Source: Candidatus Microthrix parvicella Bio17-1 (GTDB lineage Bacteria > Actinomycetota > Acidimicrobiia > Acidimicrobiales > Microtrichaceae). Taken from it: a stretch of DNA of 64,000 nt. The notes under the pieces are model-generated. The model had not been told where the DNA came from, did no database searches, and worked only from the letters and a program-made list of their open reading frames with translations. How positions within the stretch are numbered: position 1 is the first letter of the stretch; each line of letters begins with the position of its first letter. A program made the translations under genes and the position numbers. The DNA is taken from positions 1,426,001 through 1,490,000 of the forward strand of contig NZ_AMPG01000001.1 in NCBI RefSeq assembly GCF_000299415.1, given 5' to 3'. Below are positions 44,963 to 53,685 of the stretch, in pieces.

Positions 44963-45970
44963 TCAGCCGGCGGGTTCGTAGCCCGCTCGGTCGAGTGCCC
45001 AGGTGAGGTATCGATCGGGCAGTTGGGCCAGGCCCGCGGCGGTCGGCGAGTCGAATCCGGCCAAAAGGTCTGATGCCCTGCCGTTCCAGTCCCTGGCCGC
45101 GTCCAGCGCCTGGCGAACCCCGTCGGATCCACGAACCAGTTCAGTGGCCTCAGCTGCCGCCGCCTCCTCGGTCCGGTTGGCAAGAAGCTCGGTCAGCCGA
45201 TCGCCCTCCGCACCCTCGAGCGCGTAAATCACCGGCAGTGTGAACACGCCCTCGCCGATGTCGTTGCCCGCAGGCTTGCCCAGCTTCTCGCTGGTGGCCA
45301 CGACGTCAAGCACGTCATCAATGATTTGGAACGCCATGCCGAAGCCCTCGCCGAACGCCGCCAGCGCGTCGACTTCAGCGGGGCCCATCCCCGCCGCCTG
45401 CGCCCCGACCTTTGCCGAACAACGCATCAAGGCGGCGGTCTTCCCCAGAATCGAGGCCTCGTACTCGGCCACGCTGCGCTTCGGATCACCCTGGCGGGTC
45501 ACCTCGCGGCCCTGCCCGGCGGCGAGGTCGGCGATCGTGCGGGCCAGGCTGTGGGCCACGTCGGCAGAAACCGACGCCGCCTGAATGCCGGCGACCGCCA
45601 AGAGGTAGTCCCCAACCAGGATGGCCCAGTTGAGCCCCTCGCGAGCGTTGACCGTCTCGACGCCTCGCCGAGTTTTTGCGTGGTCCATCAGGTCGTCGTG
45701 GACGAGTGACCCAACCTGCACCAACTCGACCGCAACGCCTGCTGCGGTCACGTGATCGTTGGCGGGCGCGCCGCCCACCGCCGCCGCCGCAATCGTCAAG
45801 GTCGGCCGCAGGCGCTTGCCACCTCCGGTCACCACCCTGATGCCGGGCTCGACCAAGGCATCGAGCGTGTCAGCCTCCCGCAGCACGTCCACCATGGCCG
45901 CCTCGAGTGCGTCCAGGTCGGAGACCAGCGACGGTAGGGCCAACAGCTCGGACAGCTCGTGAAGGTCCAT
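44963..45970 (-). CDS. Polyprenyl diphosphate synthase (trans)
   Basis: A 335-residue isoprenyl diphosphate synthase. The first Asp-rich motif is HDDLMD (D92, D93, D96) followed by the arginine pair TRRG; the second is DDVLD (218-222). GGGKRLRP (49-56) binds IPP. Medium- to long-chain products (C35-C50, for menaquinone) are typical of actinobacterial relatives, but chain length cannot be read with certainty. It stands 124 bp upstream of hemB on the same strand. Confidence 0.9.
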   Translation of the reverse strand: MDLHELSELLALPSLVSDLDALEAAMVDVLREADTLDALVEPGIRVVTGGGKRLRPTLTIAAAAVGGAPANDHVTAAGVAVELVQVGSLVHDDLMDHAKTRRGVETVNAREGLNWAILVGDYLLAVAGIQAASVSADVAHSLARTIADLAAGQGREVTRQGDPKRSVAEYEASILGKTAALMRCSAKVGAQAAGMGPAEVDALAAFGEGFGMAFQIIDDVLDVVATSEKLGKPAGNDIGEGVFTLPVIYALEGAEGDRLTELLANRTEEAAAAEATELVRGSDGVRQALDAARDWNGRASDLLAGFDSPTAAGLAQLPDRYLTWALDRAGYEPAG

Positions 45971-46098
45971 GGGTGGGAAGCCTACGGGCGCACCATCAGC
46001 GCACCCACAACCAACCCGGCAGCCCTCACAGAACCCAACCGAATGGCCTTTCCGGTCGGGGCCCGGGGCTCACACCGGTGGTGGGTCTCAGGTTGCGC

Positions 46099-46845
46099 TC
46101 ATCCGGTAACCGCCGCGCCCATGCGTCGACGACGGGACTGATACTCGGCCACCGCCGAGTACAGGTGCCAGGCCCGAAAGTCCGGCCACAGCGTCTCGGT
46201 GAACACAAACTCGGCGTAGCTCGCCTGCCAGAGCAGGAAGTTGGAGAGCCGATGCTCGGCCGAGGTTCGAACCACCAGGTCGACGTCGGGCATCTCGGGC
46301 AGATAGAGACGGGCCTCCAAGTCGGCCTCGGTGACCGTTTCGGGCTCCACCCCATCGGCCAGCAGCGAGCGCACCGCATCGATGATCTCCGCTCGACCGC
46401 CGTAGTTGAACGCGATCACCAACTGCAGCCGGGTGTTGTGGGCGGTCCGGGCGGAGATGTCGTTGAGGTACGCCCGCGACCTGTCGGGGATGCGCTCGTC
46501 GTCGAGCCGTCCGACGAACCGAATGCGAACACCCAGCTCGCGCAGTTCCTCCACCCGTTCCTCGTGCAGCAACCACTCGGAGAAGTCCATGAGGAACGCG
46601 ATTTCAGAGTCGTTACGACGCCAGTTCTCCGTGGAGAACGCATACAGCGACAGCCATTCGACGCCAAGGTTGAGCGCGCCCCGCACGCTGGAGTACACCG
46701 CCTCCTCGGCGGCGCGATGGCCCTCGGTGCGTTCGGTTTCACGCATCAGGGCCCACCGGCCGTTACCGTCCATGATGGCGCCGATGTGACGGGGTATCTC
46801 GCCCGCCTGAACCCGAGGCAGTTCGGGTTGTTCGATGATGCGCAT
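46099..46845 (-). CDS. uppS: Undecaprenyl/decaprenyl diphosphate synthase (cis)
   Basis: A 248-residue cis-prenyltransferase that makes the lipid carrier for peptidoglycan and for the polysaccharide cluster. MDGNGRWA (D26 is catalytic) and GHRAAEEAVY are the N-terminal hallmarks. YAFSTENWRR and the C-terminal DVDLVVRTSAEHRLSNFLLWQ(A)SYAEF complete the family; the usual RTSGE/QRLSNF is RTSAEHRLSNF here. Product length (C50-C55) is not determinable. No nearby rseP/dxr-type neighbours. Confidence 0.93.
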   Translation of the reverse strand: MRIIEQPELPRVQAGEIPRHIGAIMDGNGRWALMRETERTEGHRAAEEAVYSSVRGALNLGVEWLSLYAFSTENWRRNDSEIAFLMDFSEWLLHEERVEELRELGVRIRFVGRLDDERIPDRSRAYLNDISARTAHNTRLQLVIAFNYGGRAEIIDAVRSLLADGVEPETVTEADLEARLYLPEMPDVDLVVRTSAEHRLSNFLLWQASYAEFVFTETLWPDFRAWHLYSAVAEYQSRRRRMGAAVTG

Positions 46846-47064
46846 GGTCCGGACGCTACCGGTCGGCCGTTGCGGGATTCACATACGGGCTGGCACACGG
46901 GGGCTCCACTGAGGAACTCGGCCGCAGCGACGGCAGCCAACGCCAACTCCCGAGCTGATGGGCTGAATTCAAACCAGTTGAGTCCACCCCCGCCGATCGG
47001 CGGAATCACCCCGCACTTGAATGTTGCCCCCAAGTCCGCCGGACGACGCGCCGGACCGACCGGG

Positions 47065-47847
47065 TCAGCCGACGTCGGCGGGTGCCACCAGCAGGCCGAT
47101 CAGAGCGGAGACCAGCCCATCAAGGGAGTGAGGCCGGGCCACAGCATCGACGGTGAAGCCCGCCCGCCGTGCGGTGTCCGCAGCAATGGGTCCGATACAG
47201 ACGACGAGCCGAGGCACGGCCTTGCCGCCAAACCGGGACAGAAACCCCGTCACCGTCGACGACGAGGTGAAGGTGATCGCATCGGCCCGGCCCACCCGAC
47301 CTGCAAGCTCGGGGTTTGGCGGCGGGGTCACCGTGCGGTACGCAGGCACCACGTCAACCTCCCAACCTCGCTCGATCATCCCTTGAGGAAGCACGTTGCG
47401 GGCCACCTCGGCACGGACGATCAACACCTTCGCACCGGCGAACTGTGGGTCCCCCAATTCTGCCAGCAATCCCTCGCCGACGTGGTCCTCGGGCACCAGG
47501 TCGACCACGATGTCGGCCTCGCACAGAACTTCCGCCGTACCCGGCCCCACCGCCGCAAACGTGCATGCGTCAAGATCGGACCTATCCACCTCCACGGACT
47601 TGCACGCTGCCACCAGCGCCCGGGCCCCGTTGGGTGACGTGAGCACCACCGACGCATAGTCACCCAGCCGCCCGACGACGGCACGCAGGGCGGCCCCACC
47701 GTCGGCTGGGGGCTCGGTGGCGATACACGGTGCCGCGAGGGAGCACGCTCCGAGCGATTCGAGCCGCTCGATCAGAGGCCCGGATTGAGCCTCGGCGCGT
47801 GTGACCACAACCGTGCGACCATCCAGCGGCCGCTTCGGTTGCGTCAT
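47065..47847 (-). CDS. hemD: Uroporphyrinogen-III synthase
   Basis: A 260-residue two-domain protein that closes hydroxymethylbilane into uroporphyrinogen III with ring D inversion. The family is poorly conserved; TVVVTRAEAQ at the start, VVLTSPNGARAL, and the C-terminal FTSSSTVTGFL plus CIGPIAADTARRAGF are its typical blocks. The ATG at 47847 begins MTQPKRPL. It follows hemC with a 49-bp gap. In Streptomyces the rex-hemACD order is the same. Confidence 0.9.
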   Translation of the reverse strand: MTQPKRPLDGRTVVVTRAEAQSGPLIERLESLGACSLAAPCIATEPPADGGAALRAVVGRLGDYASVVLTSPNGARALVAACKSVEVDRSDLDACTFAAVGPGTAEVLCEADIVVDLVPEDHVGEGLLAELGDPQFAGAKVLIVRAEVARNVLPQGMIERGWEVDVVPAYRTVTPPPNPELAGRVGRADAITFTSSSTVTGFLSRFGGKAVPRLVVCIGPIAADTARRAGFTVDAVARPHSLDGLVSALIGLLVAPADVG

Positions 47848-47896
47848 GGGTTGGTGGCTCGGCCCGGCGGGCTCACCAGCACGACCGCCTCGGCAA

Positions 47897-48808
47897 TCAT
47901 CGGCTGCGCGCGGCCAACAGCTTTCGAGCGAGTTCAACCCCGAGGGCGGGGGGCGAGTCGCCTGAAGCCACACCGGTCAGGGTGGCCCGAGCGGGCCGTG
48001 CCGCCCCCACGTCCAGGACGCCCGCGATTCGAAGCCGTGGCCCGTCGAGCACTGCATGGGCGCCGGCGGGCAGCGTGCAGTCGCCACCAAGCTCTCGCAG
48101 AAACGCCCGCTCGGCCTCCACACAGGTACGGGTGGGAGCATGGTCCACCGCGCGCAGCGCTGCGAGTGTGGCGCCGTCGTCGGCACGGCATTCCACCGCC
48201 ACGGCGCCTTGTCCCACCTGCGGGCAGAACATGGCCGGTGCCAAGACCTCGTCGGCGCGATCGTCGAGCCCAAGACGCTGAAGCGCGGCGAACGCCACCA
48301 CGATGGCGTCCAACTCGCCCACCCGGGCAAGGCGGGTGGCAATGTTGCCCCGCAAACCAACCACATCCAGATCTGGTCGCAGGTCGAGCAGTTGGGTTTT
48401 GCGTCGCGCCGACCCTGTGCCCACCCGGGCGCCCGTGGGCAGGTCGATCATGCGGGCGCCGGCCATTGCATCGCGCGGGTCACCCCGGGGCAGGAAGGCC
48501 GCCAGCACCAGGCCCTCGGGGCCGATCGCCGGTAGGTCTTTGGCCGAGTGCACGGCCACGTCGGCCCGACCATCCAACAGCGCCGCCTGCACCTCCTTCA
48601 CGAACACGCCCTTGCCGCCGATGACCTCCAGCGGCACGTCCAACCGGCGGTCGCCCTCGGTGGACACCTCCACCAGTTCGGCGTCGAGGTTGTCGTTGGC
48701 GGCCCGCAGGGCCTCCGCGGTGGCCTCGGCCTGCCATCGGGCGAGGGGGCTGGCGCGTGTGGCCAGCCGAACAGCCAACTCGCGCTGCGAGTGTGGCGAG
48801 CCGCTCAA
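47897..48808 (-). CDS. hemC: Hydroxymethylbilane synthase
   Basis: A 303-residue enzyme that polymerises four porphobilinogens. The dipyrromethane cofactor is attached to C244 (LGGDCTLPAGAHA), and the catalytic aspartate is D91 in HSAKDLP. GSARRKTQLL and GLRGNIATRL contribute cofactor-binding arginines. The start is TTG at 48808, overlapping the hemA stop (TTGA), so translation is coupled and likely rate-limited. Confidence 0.95.
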   Translation of the reverse strand: MSGSPHSQRELAVRLATRASPLARWQAEATAEALRAANDNLDAELVEVSTEGDRRLDVPLEVIGGKGVFVKEVQAALLDGRADVAVHSAKDLPAIGPEGLVLAAFLPRGDPRDAMAGARMIDLPTGARVGTGSARRKTQLLDLRPDLDVVGLRGNIATRLARVGELDAIVVAFAALQRLGLDDRADEVLAPAMFCPQVGQGAVAVECRADDGATLAALRAVDHAPTRTCVEAERAFLRELGGDCTLPAGAHAVLDGPRLRIAGVLDVGAARPARATLTGVASGDSPPALGVELARKLLAARSR

Positions 48809-50055
48809 GGAAGATCGAACAGGTCTCGGAGTGCCTCGGCCAGGCGGTCACCGCGCAGCGTGCCCGCCTGTTCGCGCAACCTCACCGATGGCTGATGCAG
48901 CAACTTGGCCAGCATGGCCTTCGTCACCTGATCCACCAGCGCCTGCGTTTCGGGGTCGAGGGCCTCCAGCTTGGAGGCGTGCCGCTCGAGTTCCAGCAAC
49001 CGCAGCTGCTCGGCGCGGGTGCGCACCGATGCGATGATGGGCCCCGCAGCTCGGGCGGTGGTGGCATTGTGATAGCGCAGCACCTCGTCCTCGACGATGA
49101 GCCGGGCCGAGTCCACCTCGTTGCGACGCAGGTCGAGCCCGGCCTCGGTCAGGCGGGTCACATCGTCCATGTCGAAGAGGTCGATGCCGTCCAGGTCACC
49201 GGCCGTCGGGTCGACGTCGCGCGGCATGGCGATATCGACCACCACCAGGTCGGAGGCGCCCGCCAGCTGATCCGCGCCCAGCACCGTCGCCGTGGACGAA
49301 GTGCCACACAGCACGGCCTGGGCGGCGCCAAGCTCGGCCGACAGGTCGTCCAGGGCCACCGCCCGACCGTCAACCTCGGCGGCCAGTTCGGCACCCCGGG
49401 AGGCGGAGCGGTTGGCCACCACCACTCGGGATCCGGCCTGGCTCAGTGATCTGGCCATCGACGTGGCCATCTTTCCGGCCCCGACCACCACCACGATCGA
49501 GCCTTGCAGCGAATCGTCGCCGCCCAGCGCGTCGCGAGCTATCTCCACCGCCGCCTGAGACACCGACGCGGTGTGGGTGGCGATCGAGGTCTCGGTGCGC
49601 ACCCGTTTACCGGCACCCAGGGCATGTCGAAAGGCCAGCTCGAGGGTGGGGCCGAGCGTGCCCTCATCGGCGGCGACGCGCTGCGCCGTCCGCACCTGTC
49701 CTTGCACCTCCACCTCGCCCAGCACGGCCGAGTCCAGTCCGGCCGCCACCGAAAACAGGTGCTCGATCGCCTCATCGTCCCACAACACCGTGAGGTGGGG
49801 GAGGAACCGGTCCGGGGTCACATCGGACAGCTCGACGAGCAGGTCCCTGAGGTCTTCGAACGCTCCGTGGAAACGCTCGGCCTTCACGTAGATCTCGGTG
49901 CGATTGCAGGTGGCCAGCACCACCGCCTCGGACACGTGATCGCGTGCGGTCAGGGTGGCGAGAAGCTTCGGGGTGTCCTCAGCGGTCACCGCGAAGCGTT
50001 CGAAGACCTCCAGGGGCAGGTCTCGATGTGTGACGCCAATGAGCAACACTGACAC
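48805..50055 (-). CDS. hemA: Glutamyl-tRNA reductase
   Basis: A 416-residue NADPH enzyme catalysing the first step of the C5 pathway, reduction of Glu-tRNA to glutamate-1-semialdehyde. The catalytic cysteine is C50 in VLATCNRTE. VLGEVEVQGQV is the substrate segment, and VVVVGAGKMATSMARSL binds NADPH. A C-terminal dimerisation helix is present. The GTG start at 50055 follows GAGGAG. It is 129 bp downstream of rex on the same strand and should be under Rex control. Confidence 0.95.
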   Translation of the reverse strand: MSVLLIGVTHRDLPLEVFERFAVTAEDTPKLLATLTARDHVSEAVVLATCNRTEIYVKAERFHGAFEDLRDLLVELSDVTPDRFLPHLTVLWDDEAIEHLFSVAAGLDSAVLGEVEVQGQVRTAQRVAADEGTLGPTLELAFRHALGAGKRVRTETSIATHTASVSQAAVEIARDALGGDDSLQGSIVVVVGAGKMATSMARSLSQAGSRVVVANRSASRGAELAAEVDGRAVALDDLSAELGAAQAVLCGTSSTATVLGADQLAGASDLVVVDIAMPRDVDPTAGDLDGIDLFDMDDVTRLTEAGLDLRRNEVDSARLIVEDEVLRYHNATTARAAGPIIASVRTRAEQLRLLELERHASKLEALDPETQALVDQVTKAMLAKLLHQPSVRLREQAGTLRGDRLAEALRDLFDLP

Positions 50056-50184
50056 GCGGAGGACTCCTCACACCCCGGCGAGGGCTCACCGGCTACCCCA
50101 CAGCTTGGTCGTCTGAGAAGCCGCGCGCCAAGCGCGGGCCACATCTCGTCGGTCACTCCGACGTGTCCGCCCTGTGTGACCGGG

Positions 50185-50904
50185 TTACGCGGACTCGGGG
50201 TCTTCGCGCGTTCGCCCCTGATAAAACGAGAGCACCTGCAATTCGAGGGCCAGGTCCACGTTTCGCAGCAGGACGCCGTCGGGCACCGTCAGCACCACCG
50301 GGGCGAAGTTGAGAATCGAGCCGACCCCGGCCGACACCAGTCGATCGGCCACGCTCTGGGCCACCGCCGGGGGGGTGGTGATGATGCCGATTGCGATGTC
50401 GTATGAGGGGACCAGCCGGGGCAGGTCGTCATCGGCGTGCACCTCCACCGAGCCGATATGGCTACCCCACTTGGTCGGATCGGCGTCGACGATGGCCACC
50501 ACCGAGAAACCCCGTTCATCACCGGACAGATAGTTGGCGAGCGCGGCGCCGAGATTGCCGGCACCGACGATGACGCACGGCCAGTTTTGGTACATACCCA
50601 GCTGATGCCCCATCTCGGCCATCAGGCGGTCCACGTCGTAACCCACCCCGCGGATGCCGTAGGTGCCCAGAAAGGAGAGGTCTTTGCGCACTTTGGCGGC
50701 GTTGACGCCCGCCAGTTCGGCCAGCCGATCGGAGGAGATCGTGATTGTGCCCGCCTGCCGCTCGGCGACGACGGCACGGAAATACACCGGCAGCCGCGCC
50801 ACCGTGGCCTCGGGGATGACCGGATTCAGGGACGAAACCGGATCCGCAGCGATGGCGGGGGTCGCATCCTCCTCGGTGCGGGAACGGCCCGCTCGCTCGG
50901 TCAT
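50185..50904 (-). CDS. rex: Redox-sensing transcriptional repressor Rex
   Basis: A 239-residue repressor that senses the NADH/NAD ratio. The winged-helix domain contains ISSDRLAELAGVNAAKVRKDLSFLGTYGIRGVGYDV, and the Rossmann domain starts CVIVGAGNLGAALANYL. The C-terminal helix (NVDLALELQVLSFYQ) swaps between dimer subunits. NADH releases the protein from DNA. As in Streptomyces, rex precedes hemACD. A matching operator sits 19 bp upstream of its ATG. Confidence 0.94.
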   Translation of the reverse strand: MTERAGRSRTEEDATPAIAADPVSSLNPVIPEATVARLPVYFRAVVAERQAGTITISSDRLAELAGVNAAKVRKDLSFLGTYGIRGVGYDVDRLMAEMGHQLGMYQNWPCVIVGAGNLGAALANYLSGDERGFSVVAIVDADPTKWGSHIGSVEVHADDDLPRLVPSYDIAIGIITTPPAVAQSVADRLVSAGVGSILNFAPVVLTVPDGVLLRNVDLALELQVLSFYQGRTREDPESA

Positions 50905-50923
50905 ATCCCTGACCGTACCGGCC

Positions 50924-50941
50924 TCGTGCGGCGATTCACAA
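50924..50941. promoter_or_regulatory. Rex operator (ROP) candidate
   Basis: On the minus strand the site reads TTGTGA, six bases, then GCACGA, against the Rex consensus TTGTGA-N6-TCACAA. The first half is perfect and the second keeps 4 of 6 positions (10 of 12 in total). It lies 19-37 bp upstream of the rex start, where autoregulatory Rex sites occur. Confidence 0.62.
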
Positions 50942-50979
50942 AGTCACCCCGAACGCAGATCGCGTGTCGCGAGATGCCC

Positions 50980-52509
50980 TCAGTTGGGCTCCCACGAGGT
51001 CTTTTGCGCCGACGGGCGGGCGGGCAACATTCGCCGTAACACCTTGCCTCCAAGGTCCTGAGGCACCTCATCGGTGAACCAAATCTTCTTGGGGCACTTG
51101 TATCGGGCCAGTCGTGTCTGGCAGTGGCGGATGACGCCTTCCTCCTCCAACATCGCCTTGTCGGCGGGCACGACGTAGGCCACCACCGACTCGCCGGTGC
51201 CCGGATGGGGCACCCCCACCACCACGCAGTCCTCCACCAGCGGATGCGAGCGGATGGCCGTCTCGACCTCGGCCGGGTACACGTTGAAGCCCGAGACGAT
51301 GATCAGGTCTTTACTGCGGTCGACGAGGAACACGTAGCCGTGCTCGTCGACGACGGCGATGTCGCCGGTGTGCAGCCAACCGTCGCCATCCAGCGCATCG
51401 GCTGTGGCCTCGGGTTCGTTGAGATACCCGGAGAAGATGTTGGGGCCGCGAACCAGCAGCTCGCCCGGATCGCCGATCAACACGTCGTCGCCCTCGCGGT
51501 CCACCAGGCGGACCTCCAGTCCGGGGGCGGGAAAGCCCACCGAGCCGTGGGGAGCGTCGGTGCCATAGGACGAACACACCATCGGCGATGCCTCGGTGAG
51601 GCCATAGCCCTCCCACAGGCGCAACCCGAATCGCCGCTCGAAGGCCTCCGACACCTCCACCGGCAGCCGGGCGGCGCCCGAGGCCGCGATGCGGACCGAC
51701 GAGAACACGTCGGAGGGTAGATCCGGCAGGTTCAACCAGGCCGCCCACATGGTCGGGGGGCCGACCACCACCGTGACGCCGTGTTTCTGCATCGATTCCA
51801 GCGCCAACACCGGATCGAACCGTTCGATCAGCACCACCGACGCGCCGACCGAGAGCGATGTGGCCAACACCAGGTTGAACCCCATGATGTGGCTCAACGG
51901 CGCCACCGCCAATGACACGTCGTCGGCGCACTGGCGGTCCTCGGCCGAGGACAGCTGCTGTTGGACGTTGACCATCAGGTTGGCGTGGCTGAGCACTGCA
52001 GGTTTGGGCAGCCCGGCCGTACCCGAGGTGAAGGCCAGGACCGCCGGCGTGTCCTCGTCAAGTTCCACCCAATCGGCCGACTCGGATTCGATCAGCGTCT
52101 CGAATTGGGTTCCGCCGTCCGGCTCAAATCCGCACCCGATGACGAACTCGATGCTGTCGAGCGCGCCCTCGGTGTTGCCGGTCACCAGGGCCCGAGCGGA
52201 CGGACCGGCGATCAACGCCCGCGCCTTCACGGCCTCCAGTTCCTCTTTCACCGCCAAAGCAGGAGTGGTGGGGTTGAGCGGCACCGCCACCAGGCCCGCT
52301 CCAAGCGTCGCCAGGTAGCTGACGACGAAGTAGCGGTTGTTGGACGCCATGATGGCGACGGAATCACCGGTGGTGAGGCCCAGATCGGTCAATCCCCGTC
52401 GCAAACCAGCAACCTGACGCCGCAACTCGCCATAGGTGGTGGGACGACCGCGGCTGATCACAGCCACCCGGTCGTCGTCGTGTCCGTCGATGATGCTGGC
52501 CAGATTCAC
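50980..52509 (-). CDS. AMP-forming acyl-CoA synthetase
   Basis: A 509-residue ANL-superfamily ligase that adenylates a carboxylic acid and transfers it to CoA. Motifs in order: phosphate loop FTSGTAGLPKPAVLSH, GYGLTEASPMVCSSYG, LHTGD, the hinge DRSKDLIIVSGFNVYPAEVE, and the catalytic lysine in LGGKVLRR. GTG 52509 is chosen because GGGGAGGA precedes it; longer starts add non-family sequence. It is divergent from none and lies downstream of the proC group on the same strand. Substrate is unknown; fatty or aromatic acid is likely. Confidence 0.9.
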   Translation of the reverse strand: MNLASIIDGHDDDRVAVISRGRPTTYGELRRQVAGLRRGLTDLGLTTGDSVAIMASNNRYFVVSYLATLGAGLVAVPLNPTTPALAVKEELEAVKARALIAGPSARALVTGNTEGALDSIEFVIGCGFEPDGGTQFETLIESESADWVELDEDTPAVLAFTSGTAGLPKPAVLSHANLMVNVQQQLSSAEDRQCADDVSLAVAPLSHIMGFNLVLATSLSVGASVVLIERFDPVLALESMQKHGVTVVVGPPTMWAAWLNLPDLPSDVFSSVRIAASGAARLPVEVSEAFERRFGLRLWEGYGLTEASPMVCSSYGTDAPHGSVGFPAPGLEVRLVDREGDDVLIGDPGELLVRGPNIFSGYLNEPEATADALDGDGWLHTGDIAVVDEHGYVFLVDRSKDLIIVSGFNVYPAEVETAIRSHPLVEDCVVVGVPHPGTGESVVAYVVPADKAMLEEEGVIRHCQTRLARYKCPKKIWFTDEVPQDLGGKVLRRMLPARPSAQKTSWEPN

Positions 52510-52600
52510 GCGTATCCTCCCCGACACACGATAGAGGATCTCCTCCAACGAGGGGGGCTGGAACGAGCCGACCGACCGGCGTCGCCACCGGTTCGGAGCG

Positions 52601-52696
52601 TCAGCCCTTGCCCGCCGCCAGCCAGAATTGGACCCCGGCCGCGGCCAGAATCACCAACAACAGGATGGCGACGACGACGGTGGTTCCTGCTCTCAT
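52601..52696 (-). CDS. 31-residue membrane peptide, translationally coupled
   Basis: A very short gene: ATG 52696 to TGA 52601. The peptide starts MRAGTT, has one hydrophobic helix of about 20 residues (VVVAILLLVILAAAGVQFW) and ends AAGKG. GAGGAG lies 10 bp upstream of the ATG, and the ATG overlaps the stop of the SAM hydrolase gene (ATGA). This tight coupling plus a clean transmembrane profile makes it credible although it is below usual annotation size. No family recognised. Confidence 0.65.
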   Translation of the reverse strand: MRAGTTVVVAILLLVILAAAGVQFWLAAGKG

Positions 52697-53685
52697 GGGT
52701 TGTGCTCCTCGGGTTGATGCTGCACCGGATCATGCACCGGGCCGTCGTCCACTCCACGAGCGGCCCCCAAGGTTACCGACGTGGTGACGCCCTCCTCGTC
52801 CGCCCCGGCCTCGGACACACTCACCTCGTCGCCAGGCAGGACCCCCAGGTCCTCGGCCGCCGACGCCCGGTCGGCCACCACCGCCACCATGCCCATCGAG
52901 TCGGTCCACCATCCCAATCCCCGCCCCGCATCCACCCGCCGATCCACCAGGGCGGCCGTCCGGGTGTTCTCCCCCACCCTGAGCGACAAGCGCTCCCCAA
53001 ACGCCGCCAGCTCCTCGGCCTGCACGTTCAGTTGTACATCGCCAAAGCGGTCGACGCTCAACACCTCGCAACCGAGCGAGCCGTCCGCCCCGTCCCTCGG
53101 TAATGGCAACAGTCCGGGGCGAAGGCTCATCGGATCCACGGGGGTGCCCAACTGCTCCAGCGGGGTGCCGCCGACCAGCGCTGCCGCCACCGGCACCAGC
53201 ACGTCGCGGGCCGGGTGCACCCGACCCGGACTCTCCAGGTGGTACTCGTCGGCATCGAGAACGACCGCACGTTCGGCGCCACCCACCATGGCCATGGCGG
53301 GGGCCAACAGCCCGTTATCGGGCCCAAGAAAATAGGCCTGTCCGCCGGTGAGCTCAATGGCAACCAGCCGACCGTCTGCAGCCGTCTCGGGCGCCACCAG
53401 CGCCACCACCACGCCCGGCGCCACCCACTGCACGCTTCGGGCCAGGCGCAACGCTCCGCCGCTCACATCACGAGGTTCGATGTCGTGGGTGAGGTCGATC
53501 ACCCGGGCCTGCGGTGCCATCTGGGCCAACACCGAGTGCATCACCCCCACCAGTTCGTCGCCATGGCCGACATCGGTCATCAGGGTGACGACGGGCGGCA
53601 CCAACGTGTCATCGGACTGGTTGGAGGTGCCTTGATCCGGGTCGGGTGGCACCTGAGGATCGGGGTGCTGAGGGGCGGAGGTCAT
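52693..53685 (-). CDS. SAM hydrolase / SAM hydroxide adenosyltransferase
   Basis: A 330-residue DUF62-type enzyme, which hydrolyses S-adenosylmethionine to adenosine and methionine using water where fluorinases use fluoride. VTLMTDVGHGDELVGVMHSVL contains the conserved Asp pair, and VIDLTHDIEPRDVSGGALRLA and GPDNGLLAPAM are family blocks. A Pro-rich N-terminus (about 28 residues) and a Ser/Glu-rich C-terminus are extras. ATG 53685 overlaps the proC stop (ATGA). Its biological role in bacteria is not settled. Confidence 0.85.
   Translation of the reverse strand: MTSAPQHPDPQVPPDPDQGTSNQSDDTLVPPVVTLMTDVGHGDELVGVMHSVLAQMAPQARVIDLTHDIEPRDVSGGALRLARSVQWVAPGVVVALVAPETAADGRLVAIELTGGQAYFLGPDNGLLAPAMAMVGGAERAVVLDADEYHLESPGRVHPARDVLVPVAAALVGGTPLEQLGTPVDPMSLRPGLLPLPRDGADGSLGCEVLSVDRFGDVQLNVQAEELAAFGERLSLRVGENTRTAALVDRRVDAGRGLGWWTDSMGMVAVVADRASAAEDLGVLPGDEVSVSEAGADEEGVTTSVTLGAARGVDDGPVHDPVQHQPEEHNP

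Noticed and set aside
46990-47003. 14-bp palindrome CCGCCGATCGGCGG as an operator
   Set aside because: Such GC-rich palindromes are expected by chance, and no regulator gene is adjacent.
45907-47637. 576-residue plus-strand ORF across uppS and hemD
   Set aside because: It runs antisense through two conserved genes and has the biased composition of a shadow frame.
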